A DNA stretch of 64,000 nucleotides, from contig NC_031672.1 in NCBI RefSeq assembly GCF_001640025.1, positions 3,162,001 to 3,226,000 on the forward strand, written 5' to 3'. Positions within the stretch are counted from its first letter, which is position 1. Each line of letters opens with the position of its first letter. Origin of the DNA: Sugiyamaella lignohabitans. Taxonomy: Eukaryota > Ascomycota > Dipodascomycetes > Dipodascales > Trichomonascaceae. The position numbers and the translations under genes were made by a program. This document shows positions 44,626-56,255 of this stretch, piece after piece. Below the pieces are notes generated by a model, which had not been told where the DNA came from, did no database searches, and worked only from the letters and a program-made list of their open reading frames with translations.

Positions 44626-47600
44626 TTGTTGTATTTAGGCAGTGAAGGGGTATTGTACCTAATGGTCAGTCAGAATAAATTAAAGATGAAATACAATCAA
44701 TAAAAAATCACATTAAGGCGATGTCATTGTATTTATGCTCTTAGTTACTGCTACTGCTACCTCTCCTCCTGTAGAGATAGAATTTAAGGACTGGATCAAG
44801 GAAAAAAGCAAAGTGTGACATGACATCTACCTAATTGGTCTCGGAGCCATGTCGCTTGGCAGGTAGATACTCTACGAGATACACTCTGTTAAGTGACATT
44901 TCTCCTCGCATATACTTGTTTATAATGGCTACTAAGATATTTTAGGCAATGGTAGACAATTATGTTGCATTTAGGCGGATTATATAGCCGATCTGCTACT
45001 ATAGCAGCATGTGGAGATTGAGGAGCTGAAAGTTCTTGACTGTTAAGTTTCTCCCAAAACAACAGTATCCAGTATCTGAGGTGGTGAATATATTATGTCT
45101 GGTAGGGACTTTTTTGTTCAACCAGTTGTTATTTGATATTGTGGACAGCTTTTTTGGAGACCCAAGCACAAGTATTTTTTGCGTCAGTAGGTAGAAACCA
45201 GTTTGAATGAAGAACTTCGGGTTTGCAAGTATTTCTTTTCCCAGCCCATTAATTAATCCAGCGATATAATTTCTTTTTACATTATTGTTCCCGAAACACT
45301 GTCAGGCAAATTCTTTTGTTCCGTTCCTTCATGTCTAAAAATATCAGGTATCTGAGATTGTATTACCCCGCTATATCGAGTCCGGTAAGCCCGTATATTG
45401 ACCATGCATGAAGCATATTAAGGGTTCAACGATTGGACATCGCATGTTGGTCAATACGTGATCCGATTCAGGAGTTTGCATATAATCAAGAACTATGGGG
45501 TTTCTGCACTCAACCTAAATTAGCCACCTGCATGGGACTGCACGGGGTCTGTTTCCACTGTACTGGTTAACTAAATGATCGGAAGCGTGGTTAAAGTTTC
45601 TCATGTCTGTGCCGTTTGTTTTCGTGATGTTATGATATACTTTTTGACCTGCAAGGAACGAGACGTATGATTTTGGAAATTTTTTGGTTTAAATAATTGC
45701 CATTATAGTGCGGATATATTAGGATTTTCGTAACATTAGCGCTTTCTCGGTGAAAGTCGAAGACTTCTGTCTGGAAGCCTTCTATGACGCTTGACACAGT
45801 TACATTAGCTTAGTGATCTCCAGATATCCTTCGTTTAATGGTTAAAGCGTTATGCTGGAACATATGGTGCATTAGTAGCTGTCGCTCTTAATTAGGTAAT
45901 TTGGAGATCATACCTCTTAATTTCTTTTTAAACCATTTTGATGCAGGTATGTGGATTGGGCAGTCGTCAGAGTTTTCAGGGTTGACAAAAGAAAAGTGTA
46001 CCAGTCTATTGGAAATTATACTACAGTTGAGTTAAGGTTGCCAAAAGTGTACCTTGCGTGAAGAATTAAGGTAATAAGCTGGAGAAAATACTTGAAAACA
46101 AGAAGGGGGAAAAAGATTGGAAATAAAAAATATCCGTTGAGATGTTTAGGAATATCACGAATATCAACCGTCTTTAATAGAATATCTTTCTTAATGTGTA
46201 GAAAACGGGGGGAATCCACTGAAAATCGTGGTCAATCCGGGATGATCCCTATAAACGTCTAAATTTGTAAGTCTAATTTTGGAGTACAGTTTTTCGGTCC
46301 CAGGCAGTTTGATTTAAGTGCATCAAGATGCATTGGATACGGCATGTATGCATGCAGATATAGTGATATTCCAATGCAAGTCTCTAGTTTAATCTTAGTT
46401 TTTCACTAATTGATATTGTATGCGTCAAATCGGGCCATATGCTTGAAAATAGCGGTGATCGGATTGCAGACTCGACATATGAAGGGAGTCTGCTGAAAGG
46501 CGAGTTCTGGTTTCTCACCCGCGCCCACTTTGATCTTGGCAGACAGGAAGGCAAGCCTAAGAGTTTGGTATATATAATGGACATGGCAACAAACGCCATA
46601 ATTCCGATTGGGGACAGGGTCTCTTAACGTTACAAAGAGTATAGCCGTGGCTGGAGGCGAAGTAAGGCGACTTTGTGCAGGAAGAGGCGGACTGTGATAA
46701 TGACGAGGCGGCATCTGGAAACAAGTTTCATCGAGATATCTGAGATTTGGGAGAATGCTGGCAGTCATAAGCGGGCCCCTTCAACATGATAATGGGATCA
46801 ATTGTCTTATCAGTTATCAGTGCGGGGTTTAAACTCAAGCTTTAGAGTTCATGTTACTGAAGGCTCAGGGCAGGGGTCAAGTTTATATTCTTAGCGTTTA
46901 GATAAGAAACAGGCGAACGGCCATAATAAATAAAATTTTGAATATATGGCATTTCGGACATCAAGGCTTTGTATCGGTAGATCTTGTTAATAGGAACTAT
47001 AAAAAATCTAGACTGATCATACCACCACCAGAACCATCACTCAGATCGTATCGAGTCAATTTCAACTCTTTGTGGCGGTGGATATTCGGGCGGATGTTAA
47101 CGGATTACAAAATTGGCTAGTACGGACACACTCCGGAACTGACTGGATTAAGTCTAGATTTAGACTATTTGGCGGCGGGTTGGGCCTGCACCTGTTCAGC
47201 TGTGACGCTCCACGTTCTATGCACAGTATGCAAGGCCTCAACGTGCAGACAAGTGCATATATACAGGAAGACTTTGGACTAGTCAACTTTAAGCTTGGCG
47301 ATCAGCATCAAAAGTGGCATCCGAATCTTAGTATTTGAGAAAGGCTGACAATCTGAGAAACGGCTATACGAAAAGATAATCATTAAAAGGAGCCCGAAGA
47401 GGTAACTTCGATAGGCAGAGGGAATACCAATAAGCTCATTAAAAGCGGTAGAAGGAATGCTTCCCGTTATATGGTTAATCCTTAAGAAGATGCAACTTAA
47501 GCCATGGAAGGTGCAGTGCATGCATGTATCTCGGCAAAACTGCACAACAATTAAATCACCTCGGGATTCACTGGCTATTTTTTGCACTACATTATTTTAT

Positions 47601-49060
47601 TCGCTCAATTTGTGTTCGCCAAAACATCTACTTCCAGTAACCGACATAACAGTTTGAATATTAGGGGGGGCTATAGAAAATCCGGCCATTTTGATCCTGG
47701 TTCCGTCTATTCTAACTTTATCTGGTAATAAGCCTTTGTGGCGGGAATCCGATGACACCCGTTTACATCCCTTTATCTCACTCGCTGACCTTTCAGATGA
47801 TGCGGTCGTTTTGTTTTTTTTTTATTTTTTGGGTTTCTTTTTGAGTAGTGCAAGTGCAATTTGACTTTATAAGCCTCGTACATTTACTAGTTTCTTTTTT
47901 GGTTCAAGTTGGATCTAAATCCGATCATTACATTTCTGCTCTCAGCTCCAGCTGCCTTCTAAAGTAATTAGTACCTACATTGTTGGCAAGAATTCAGTCA
48001 TATGAAAGATTTGGTTCCCGATCTACCGCCTCAGTAGTTTCTGTTTGTGTTGTTGGCGTTAAAGTTTCATGGGCATAAAGTTTATCAGGATAAATTGAGG
48101 TGTTTTTTTCAGGATCACGGTAATTCTTCTTCCGCCCTGTCTATATGTTGTTTTGCGCTATGAACCTATATGCAGCAATACATGCAATAGACCAATTGAT
48201 AGTAGCATGTTCCGACCGATGAAGGGGTCTGGATTTGTCCAATAGCCAGCATGGCGGTCATTTCTTCGTTCTCAATAGTACAGTTCGCTTTGGGTGTCTA
48301 GAATGTTGGGCTGTGATGCCGGACGCATTATTTCTTTTTTATTTGTTTTTTATCAACATCTTGACTACCTCCTACAGACAGAGATACCCCCCCCACCCAG
48401 TTGTGAATGTCTCTCATAAAACGCCTGGACGTTATCTGCAGGGTTTGAACCCTACTTTTGGACTGCCACCCACCAATGTCGAAGTCTTCATGAGGAAATG
48501 TTCGAGAACTATTTATCCTATTCTCCACATTCTCGGACTTGTATCAATAGTCTTGGTTCGTTTGGAATTAGTTCTTTTTTTTCTAATAATGTTATCAAGC
48601 ATTGGTTAATAGTTAATTCAATTTATAAATACTAGCTTATAGCCCCGTGTTGTCAATTAAATCTGATACTAAGCCAAGCCACTACTAACCTCACCTATCT
48701 TTACTATTCATGTTAGTACATTTGGTGATCCGGCTTGGTGATCAAACCGAATGATTGACAACTGTACTGCCTTGCTAACGGGCGTGTCCCCGACGGATAA
48801 TATGTGGCGATACAGTGTGGTACATGAGTATTGAGGCGAGCGCCGAATAGCAACCATGGATCAATTGTCAATTTTGTACTCTACCATTGAGCAGCTGTGT
48901 GCTGCCAAGCTTTGGTAACAACTCTGATACGGTGATATCACCCAGCCAACTCTGTCAACCCATCCAAATCGCCCGGTGTCTAAAACCAGCTAACAGCAGA
49001 ATCTCACTAGTGAGCCAGCCAATAATTAGGACCAGTCTAGTTCTGATGGTACAGGTGAAT

Positions 49061-49245
49061 CTCACAACCTCCCACAAGCTCCCCCAACCCTCTACAACCT
49101 CCCAACCTCTGTAACCCTCTCAATCCCTCCTAGTCCCCTCAGCTTCCTAGTCCCCTCAACCTCCTAATCCCCTCAACCTCTCAGCCCCCCTGCAAAGCCC
49201 TCTGACACGCCCTGACCCGCCTTTCAACCTCTCACCACCACACAA
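49061..49245 (+). repeat. Polypyrimidine tract with degenerate CCTCAACCTCC repeats
   Basis: Strand-asymmetric C/T-rich sequence made of imperfect units such as CCTCAACCTCCTAATCCC and CTTCCTAGTCCCCTCAACC, unlike the AT-rich surroundings. Confidence 0.75.
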
Positions 49246-50247
49246 AACCGACCAGTGTTCTTCGCATAAACTAACCTCTTAGGACAAATCAGGCAAATGT
49301 AGTCACCCATCTGCACTGCATCGATCGTACACCGACAGACAAAGTCGCTGATCGAGATCGTCACCTTTAAGCTACTGTAAGTCAAGATAAGATAAGGTAG
49401 TCCGAATGATTCCCTTTGTTCCGCAAACCAGGATCCAAGATGTCTTTGTATCGACAGCAAATTAACAGCGGGCGTATATGCAATTGTTTATTACAATTTA
49501 TTTCTGGATACAGTATTCATCATCTGAGCATATGAAGTGCCAAAAAAAAAAATTCATGGTCATGTTCTAGCGTAAGGTCACATTCAGCTTAATTACCTAC
49601 ATACCATAACGCACTGCATTAGCAGCAGCTGTCTCAGTTCACAAAAATGGCGCCATTGACCAATGGGATGCCAGTTTCTAGTTCATTTGCACAGTACTTG
49701 CAGCTCCTGGTTAACCAGTTACCAGCTGCTGTAGTATTAGCCGGGTGATATTCCACACTAATTGGCTCTGCACTGCTTTTACAGTACTTAAGCGCCAGCG
49801 CCGGTCACTCTAGGCATGCTTGGCCGCAAACTATAGTTCCTTCCTTCCTTCCTTAGGCTATCCTTGGACTCAAAACTAACTGAGACAATCGAAGAAATCT
49901 TGAATGTAGGGGCTGGAACTTTGAATCTGTCTGTCCATATGTCGTTAAAAGTTGCTTCAAAAGAATCATCATTCATTGGAGCTTGATGCTCATGCCCCAC
50001 CCCCTCTTATTGTTACTAATTAAGGATTTCGGTGTCTTACCGGATCGTCTGCAGGAATGTCAAGGCGGTAGCCGATCTGTCTCACATTCTAACTATGCGG
50101 TAGCCGTATTCAGTTAACGTAAGCGCATCTTGAATATCGATCTTACAACAACCATATCCTACCTAGCTCGGTCTGAGTTATTTGTTGTGTGTTTACCATT
50201 GTCATGGAATTTAGTAAGGAATTAGTTGACATTAGTTTCTCTCATTT

Positions 50248-50303
50248 TCACGTGACCTTGACAGATTTTGGTCATGTGACTTTTGTACGGTAGGTCATGT
50301 GAC
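50248..50303. promoter_or_regulatory. Cluster of three TCAYGTGAC (Cbf1/E-box-like) sites
   Basis: TCACGTGACC at 50248-50257 and GTCATGTGAC at 50271-50280 and 50294-50303. All match the bHLH consensus RTCACRTG in one orientation. The cluster lies 1.6 kb upstream of AMN1. The binding factor is inferred only from the motif. Confidence 0.4.
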
Positions 50304-51914
50304 TTGGTTTAATGGCTATTGAAGTAGTATGAGAAATTGTTTGTTCTATCCGTATTTATAATATATGTGATTTTTAAGTTAGTTTTTGCTATTGTTTGAT
50401 ATCTGTTTTTTGGGTCGGTTGTATATGCTTGTTAATTGTGGATCATATTTTGCGATGCGTTTAGAACACACAAAATACGTAGATATCTGGCTCGTCTCGA
50501 AGTCTAACCTGTTCTTAAAGTAATTTAAACTGTGAATTAAATCCGCAGAAGCGAGATTGACTAGCTCATTAACTTATAACCAGTGAGAAACAGAGAACCA
50601 GAATAAGAGATTCTAGATATATGTTTTATATTTACCATATCAGATATCACCAGTCACTCGCCTCACTCGCCACAGACGGCTCAAAACTTGACGAATCACA
50701 TTGGACCTCGATTCTAATCCGCTCTGTGACCAACATGTCAAGTCGTTGGGTGTTACGTGTTTGCATGGTAGCAGCAGGCGACACATCAGTAGGAAACCAA
50801 CAGTGCAGAGAAATTGAACTTAGGTAATCAATTGAATTAAACCGGTGGACTAAATAATATACCACACCACTACATAAACCCGGCCGGATACTTGGATCAG
50901 CCATATCATTACATCGTATAAAAACCTCCTGGATTAATTCTATGGATCTGGTTGACATTTTTTTCCGATGATTGTATATTTTTCCGCCCGTTACACCCCC
51001 TTGGATTTTAAGTATTGACCAACCCCCCCTTACATGACCCCTGCATTACCTCCTGCCTGCCACTCAACTTCTCTCCCTGCATATGTGGCTGACTTGAAAC
51101 GACGCACTCTATTTCATGCACACGACGAAGCACTAATTTGAACCAGACCCTGAATATCAGAAGTATCGTGTCCATAGTACGCTTGAAAATCATGGAATGA
51201 AGGAGACATGTCAAGGAGCCGATTACTGAGAATTATTGAATAACACAATACGACCCCTTGTAAAGGGTTTCAAGGGGGGCAAGTACTTTTCAGACTGATG
51301 TTCGAGACGCACGTATTTATGCAGTACATGAACATGAACCAGCCATCCGAGAAATTCATGATGGTTGGTTCAAAATGGTAGCATTAAATCAATGCGAACC
51401 AGCCCTCCCCCCAAGCTAATATACTGGTATATGAAACAAACGACACATATTATTGGCTATAGTGGCCGTAGCAAATAATTTGGGTGGCTAGCTTCTATAT
51501 GAAAACGACCTACTGACAAGTCTATCAGTATTAGCAGGCATATACAAGGCAACACAAAAGCGCCTGGTAACTGTTAGATTATTTGGCTGGTCACACCAAC
51601 TGAAAGGGTTACTGCAGCAAAGGTATTGTTTGTTTTAGCAGTATTAATTATTCTAGTGGTAGGTGCTGGTCATCTTACACTAAGCTCGCTTTTATACGCC
51701 TTAACGATAGCCTAGCGAACAACGGAAAGGTGGTGGGTTCGCTGTCTTCAGAAGCTTTTTCATTTATATCTAAACTGTTTGCATTTTTTCACCAACTCTA
51801 AGCTAATTTATTTCAATCATAGTCCTGGATGAAATATTTGGCAATTGACACTTTGTCTTTGCTTGGTTGTGTTGGTTTTGTGAGTCTGTCTAGGTGGTCC
51901 TGCTTGTCCACACC

Positions 51915-53813
51915 ATGAAACAGTATATAAGGTCAGCAGATGAGGAGGTTCAATGGTCTAGATTTGAACAATCTTTGAATGGCCAGAGACTGGTTTCTGG
52001 ATCCTCTACAACGTCGACTGTGTCAACTGCCACTTATTTGTCGGACCTCGACTCATCACCAGATTCTGATCCATCGGCTTTTTCTTCAACTCCGACTTCA
52101 CCATCATCGCCATCTCCAAATAGAGATAAGGGTCAGAGTTCTTCACAGAATTCTCAAGAGTTTCTACGGCTATCGGTACACAATGCTCGTCGGAATACTT
52201 CGCTTGAAGTAGTGACTGGACAAGTCGATGAACCTGGGTCTGGATCCGGAAGTTCGTCAACAAGCAGCACTAGTTCTGGTTCTCCGTCTTCTCGCATCCG
52301 ACGGAGGTTGTCTCTTCGAGTCCCATTTCTAGGGTTCAATAGAGATGCAAAATCAGCTTCGCAGTCTGAAGTTCCTAAACAGAATCACACCCAACTCAAC
52401 TCAAATAATGGTAGCCCTACTAGCCCTACTAGGATACAAGTTCCAAAACGATTACTGGAGCCATCCTTGCTACCACTCGATGAATCGCCAATTTCATCCA
52501 GGCTGACGTCACTCAGTCTCGTAGATGTCGAGCTCGATGAAACCAGAACCACTGGTTCTCCTTACAAGCGCATCAACCTGAGTGAATATAGTCTGAGCTC
52601 ATCTAGCATATCAAGTCAAGCCTCAATCCCGTCATGTCATAGAGCCCTTTTAATTCCCGAGATATTAGAGATTATCATTCGCTATGTGGATGAGAGCAAT
52701 GTGATACCTCATGAGATTGCACAACGTAGACGGAAGCCATTGTCACTCAAACATGCAATGCTTATATATGGTAATGCCGAAAGCGCCAGAGCTGCTTGGA
52801 GCAAGGTCCAGAGAGAAGAGACAACTAAACAGGTTCGGCTGGGCCAGCTTGACGAGTCTTTTTTCAACGGTCTATATAGTTGTCTCTTAGTCTCGAGATT
52901 GTGGCATGCAATTTCAATGGAAATCCTTCATGAAAAGCTACATTTCAAGAACGAGACCTCTTGGCAAAAGTTTGTAACATCGAATGGTATAGCCAATGAG
53001 AACAAGTTCAGTTCGAGGCTTCCATCAGTCCTAGTTTTGCATAAAATAGCAGAAGCCAAGCAGATCGAAGTAGATTTGATTGGAAAGAAAGTTGGTGGTA
53101 AACTGAAATGGCTGGAATTTTATACCTGTCCACTTATAGTTCCAACCAGAGAGCTATTAGAGGGAAACTCATTAACCAAGATAGTTTTACCTGGCTGCTC
53201 AAGAGTTAATGACGGAGTTGTGGCTTTGATTGCCAAGATGTGTCCTCAGGTCGAACATTTAGACCTCCGCGCGTGTGACTACGTTTCTGATCGAGGACTC
53301 AAAGTTCTAGCTAAAAGATGCCCAGGAATCAAACTTCTAAACGTGGGTCGAACTCAACGTGGAGAGCTGATTACATATAGAGGTATTAAGCATATTGCTA
53401 GACGGACCTGTGTCGATACCTTGGGGCTAGCAGGCTGCCATATCAACGATCGTGCCATTTGGGAATTGGCGATACACCGTGGACCTGCCATTCAAAGACT
53501 CTCACTCAACAACTGTCAATTCTTGACCAATAATTCAATCCCTCGTATCTTGGGCTACACTCGAAACTTATGTGTACTGGAACTGAGAGGATGCTTTCAG
53601 ATTAGTGATATGAGACCGATTATCCAATTCAAGAGATATCGCGAAATGCGCGGTCATCCAGCACTGATTGAAGGGTGTGAACTATTTGAGCTTCGCATGA
53701 GAGAGGCCCAATGGCAAATGGAAGTTGAAACTTCACGTCAAGTAATCCGCGATTGTCTGGAATGGCTCTATTCGGAGGATAGTGATGTTAATTACGAAAA
53801 GTTACGAGATTAG
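51915..53813 (+). CDS. AMN1: Antagonist of mitotic exit network protein Amn1
   Basis: 632 residues from the first ATG at 51915; the frame is open a few codons further upstream without another ATG. The first 230 residues are Ser/Thr/Pro-rich and disordered. The conserved part starts with an F-box-like IPEILEIIIRYV helix, then the Amn1-specific SARAAWSKVQRE, LYSCLLVSRLWH, LHFKN and LKWLEFYTCPLI segments, followed by leucine-rich repeats (LDLRACDYVSDRGL, LGLAGCHINDRAIWELA, LSLNNCQFLTNNSI, LELRGCFQISD). In S. cerevisiae Amn1 blocks Tem1 in the mitotic exit network, degrades Ace2 and so controls mother-daughter separation and clumping. It lies next to the giant wall-protein gene, across the 7.3-kb gene-free region. 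Confidence 0.93.
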   Translation: MKQYIRSADEEVQWSRFEQSLNGQRLVSGSSTTSTVSTATYLSDLDSSPDSDPSAFSSTPTSPSSPSPNRDKGQSSSQNSQEFLRLSVHNARRNTSLEVVTGQVDEPGSGSGSSSTSSTSSGSPSSRIRRRLSLRVPFLGFNRDAKSASQSEVPKQNHTQLNSNNGSPTSPTRIQVPKRLLEPSLLPLDESPISSRLTSLSLVDVELDETRTTGSPYKRINLSEYSLSSSSISSQASIPSCHRALLIPEILEIIIRYVDESNVIPHEIAQRRRKPLSLKHAMLIYGNAESARAAWSKVQREETTKQVRLGQLDESFFNGLYSCLLVSRLWHAISMEILHEKLHFKNETSWQKFVTSNGIANENKFSSRLPSVLVLHKIAEAKQIEVDLIGKKVGGKLKWLEFYTCPLIVPTRELLEGNSLTKIVLPGCSRVNDGVVALIAKMCPQVEHLDLRACDYVSDRGLKVLAKRCPGIKLLNVGRTQRGELITYRGIKHIARRTCVDTLGLAGCHINDRAIWELAIHRGPAIQRLSLNNCQFLTNNSIPRILGYTRNLCVLELRGCFQISDMRPIIQFKRYREMRGHPALIEGCELFELRMREAQWQMEVETSRQVIRDCLEWLYSEDSDVNYEKLRD

Positions 53814-53949
53814 GTGGCAGTCAATTTGGATTACTTTATAATTATTATTAGTATGGGATGGGTAATGTATATTATGAATTAGATATCAATGTGAAAAATT
53901 GTTAAAAAAGAGGAAACAAATAAATAATAAATAATCGTAGATGGGCAGA

Positions 53950-55459
53950 CTACGAGATAGATGTCATTGGCAGATAGCCAAGGCGATCTTGGACCCAAGG
54001 ATCAAAAATGGACATGATCCAAAAATCCAATGTGTCCAAAACCGGAGAGAATATAGTTCCATCCCACCAGTTTTCAACCTCCAAGTCTGGGTCTTTAGGG
54101 GATGTATCTACCAAATAAACAACCAGAAGAGCAGCAAACAAAGACACAGCTAATATAATAGGGAACATTTGCCATTGCCAGCTAATAGGCATACTCTTGT
54201 TCAGACCAATCGCCTCATTTGTGGCCATTACACGGGACATAGCTTGGTCAAGTATGATACGCTTCACTTCGGACAATTCATCAGCAAGTTTGTTTCGTTC
54301 AGAAAGAACAGTCATTATCGACATTGACAAGCTCCTGCACTCTGTTTCAAGAGATTCGAGTTTATTCTGCATCTCCGTCATGGACCCAGTAGGAACGTTG
54401 AAAGTTTTTAAAAGGCCATCATGGTCATCATTAGCCAGCTGGTTTCGTGACTGGCCAGCCATGGACTCTAACATGAGCTGACCTTCAATTTGACTGATAT
54501 GGTTATCCTTCTTAGTAGTATCATCCTGAAGAGCTTTCAGAAGCTTTTTGTATTTAGTACTCTCATTATGAGCTTCAATCAGCTCCTCTTTAGTTTTGTG
54601 CAAATTAGATTCATAATAGCTGATTTGTGTCTGTAGTTCATTGATGCGCTTGAGATGTTTTGAGGTAGTTGCGTATATGGTTGGAGACTTGGGGCTGTTA
54701 AGGGCTGTATCTGGTTCAGGACTTCCAATTCGAATGGGAAGAGTTAAAGAACTGCGTTTACGCCTGTGATATTTGAATCCCTTGTCGTTTGACTGCTGTT
54801 TGTGCAAACTTTGTTCTTCATCTTGGTTTGCTTCGTTCTTGACTGACTTTTCAGGAACGGGTGATACAGGTGGAGTGAGCAAATTTGAAAAGCTAGGTTT
54901 ATTATCTTTCGACTCTCCACTGTCGAATAAATTTACAGGGGTGGGTAGCTCAGATGCTGAAGATAGGCTGCTACTGGATTTCTTAGATTTAGGAGTCGAT
55001 GTCGCTATTAGATCAAACTGAGGCACTTCTGCAGATATTGATTTAACCACCTTTTCCTTTCTCCTCTTCGATAAAAAATCTTCAATTGGTACTTCAAGAC
55101 TATCAACTAAACAATACTCCCTGAAAAAGTCTTCGAATTCTGGCTTCGTGATTTCAACATGTGATCCAGTCTCCCTGAGCATAGTGTCAAACTTCTGAAC
55201 CTCGTTTCGAAATTCATCGCTGAAGATAAACGAAAAATCACCATCTTTATTCTCGCTTGATTCTTTTATTCTTCCTAGCAGGGTATCAGTAAATAAGAGA
55301 AGTTGATCTAAGGGTATCTGGATATTGTTAGTTTGTTTCGTATCCCTGCATTCTCAAGTATGTACTTACTGTGCCATTAATTGTTGAAGTCTTATCCCAA
55401 GCGGCTTGCAAGGCATCAGACAAGCGAAAGGACGGTTCAACTGACGGCATATCAAACAT
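53950..55459 (-). CDS. Mps2-like membrane coiled-coil protein, spliced
   Basis: Exon 1 (55370-55459, 30 codons, MFDMPSVEPSFRLSDALQAA...) has donor GTAAGT. The 52-nt intron 55318-55369 contains AACTAAC and ends ATATCCAG. Exon 2 (53950-55317) starts IPLDQLLLFTD. The total is 485 residues. Layout: a folded N-terminal region (1-110), a Ser/Pro/Thr linker, a coiled coil (about 250-390), one transmembrane segment (MFPIILAVSLFAALLVVYLV) and a short tail with VENWWDGTIFSPVLDTLDFW. This order, an EF(E/D)D-F-F-like motif in the N-terminal region and the WW-x-x-G/S-I-hydrophobic tail resemble Mps2, the nuclear-envelope spindle-pole-body insertion protein. The similarity is at the architecture and short-motif level, so orthology is tentative. 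Convergent with AMN1 (137 bp). Confidence 0.6.
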
Positions 55460-56255
55460 GCTAAATATTTCTCATAACTCTAAATTTTTCACTTCCTCGA
55501 CTTTTCATCGAAAGTATTCGAAGTGGGATTAATGTTTATCTAAATCCCTGTCGATTCCCTGTAGGTTCGCGTCTCGTAGCCGCTTGCGCGTATGACTTTG
55601 TGATTAGGCTTTCGATACTTTATTACCTGGCCCGATCTAATTGGATAGTTCTTAAGTTAGTAGGTATATGTCCACAGAGTTATTTGAAGGAATTTGGATG
55701 AATCCGACCAGTGTGCAGAATTCAGGGGTTAAATTAAGATGGTATTATGTATTAGACTCTATGCATGTTCCAAGCCCTCTGACAGACTATCATCAGCACG
55801 GTCGTATCATCGACAAAACGTGAAAATTCGAGTACTGAACTAGCTAAAACTATTCCTCTCCCAGAAATTAAGTTTGTTTCTACTTCAAAATAGCTTTTAA
55901 TAGCTTGTGAGATGAGTTTCTTGTGGTGTACAAAGCGTTGAACACTCAAAATGTGTATTAATATCACATGACTATTTGTTAGGGTTATACCCAAAGCAGG
56001 AATGTATAAACATCGGCAGGGGTATTTGACCTGCAGGACCAATGCACCAGTGAAAGTAATAGCGATACTTGACAATAGTCAATTTAGCAACCGAGAAAGA
56101 AAGATTTAGCGGGAACAGAAAAATCAAGAAAGAGAATAGTTTGACCAAGAATTATATTAGCCACATGTCAGTGAACTCAACAAGATAATGCATTCAGAGC
56201 TCCAGCTAATGAAACTTGTTTACTGATACAGGCATATCACGCTGGTGTTAATACA
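55460..56255. other. Divergent promoter region
   Basis: 796 bp between the Mps2-like gene and the CxxC protein gene. No gene or element recognised. Confidence 0.4.

Larger units (their letters stand above)
44626..51914. other. 7.3-kb gene-free region between the giant surface gene and AMN1
   Basis: No ORF here has the length, codon character or motifs of a real gene; the largest is about 120 codons. It is AT-rich with scattered poly-T/poly-A. Locally it holds a C/T-rich tract (49061-49245), a CCTT run (about 49846-49861) and three CACGTG-like sites (50248-50303). It contains none of the GC-rich elements. Since both flanking genes are transcribed outward, it is their shared upstream region. 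Long promoters are common for yeast adhesin genes. I found no LTR, tRNA or transposase remnant. Confidence 0.5.

Noticed and set aside
45820..45905. tRNA A-box-like TTCGTTTAATGGTTAAAGC.
   Set aside because: No B-box or cloverleaf follows.
50220..50440. Point centromere (CDEI-II-III) suggested by RTCACRTG sites followed by AT-rich DNA.
   Set aside because: No CDEIII-like sequence with the expected central CCG was seen, and point centromeres are known from Saccharomycetaceae, to which this genome probably does not belong.
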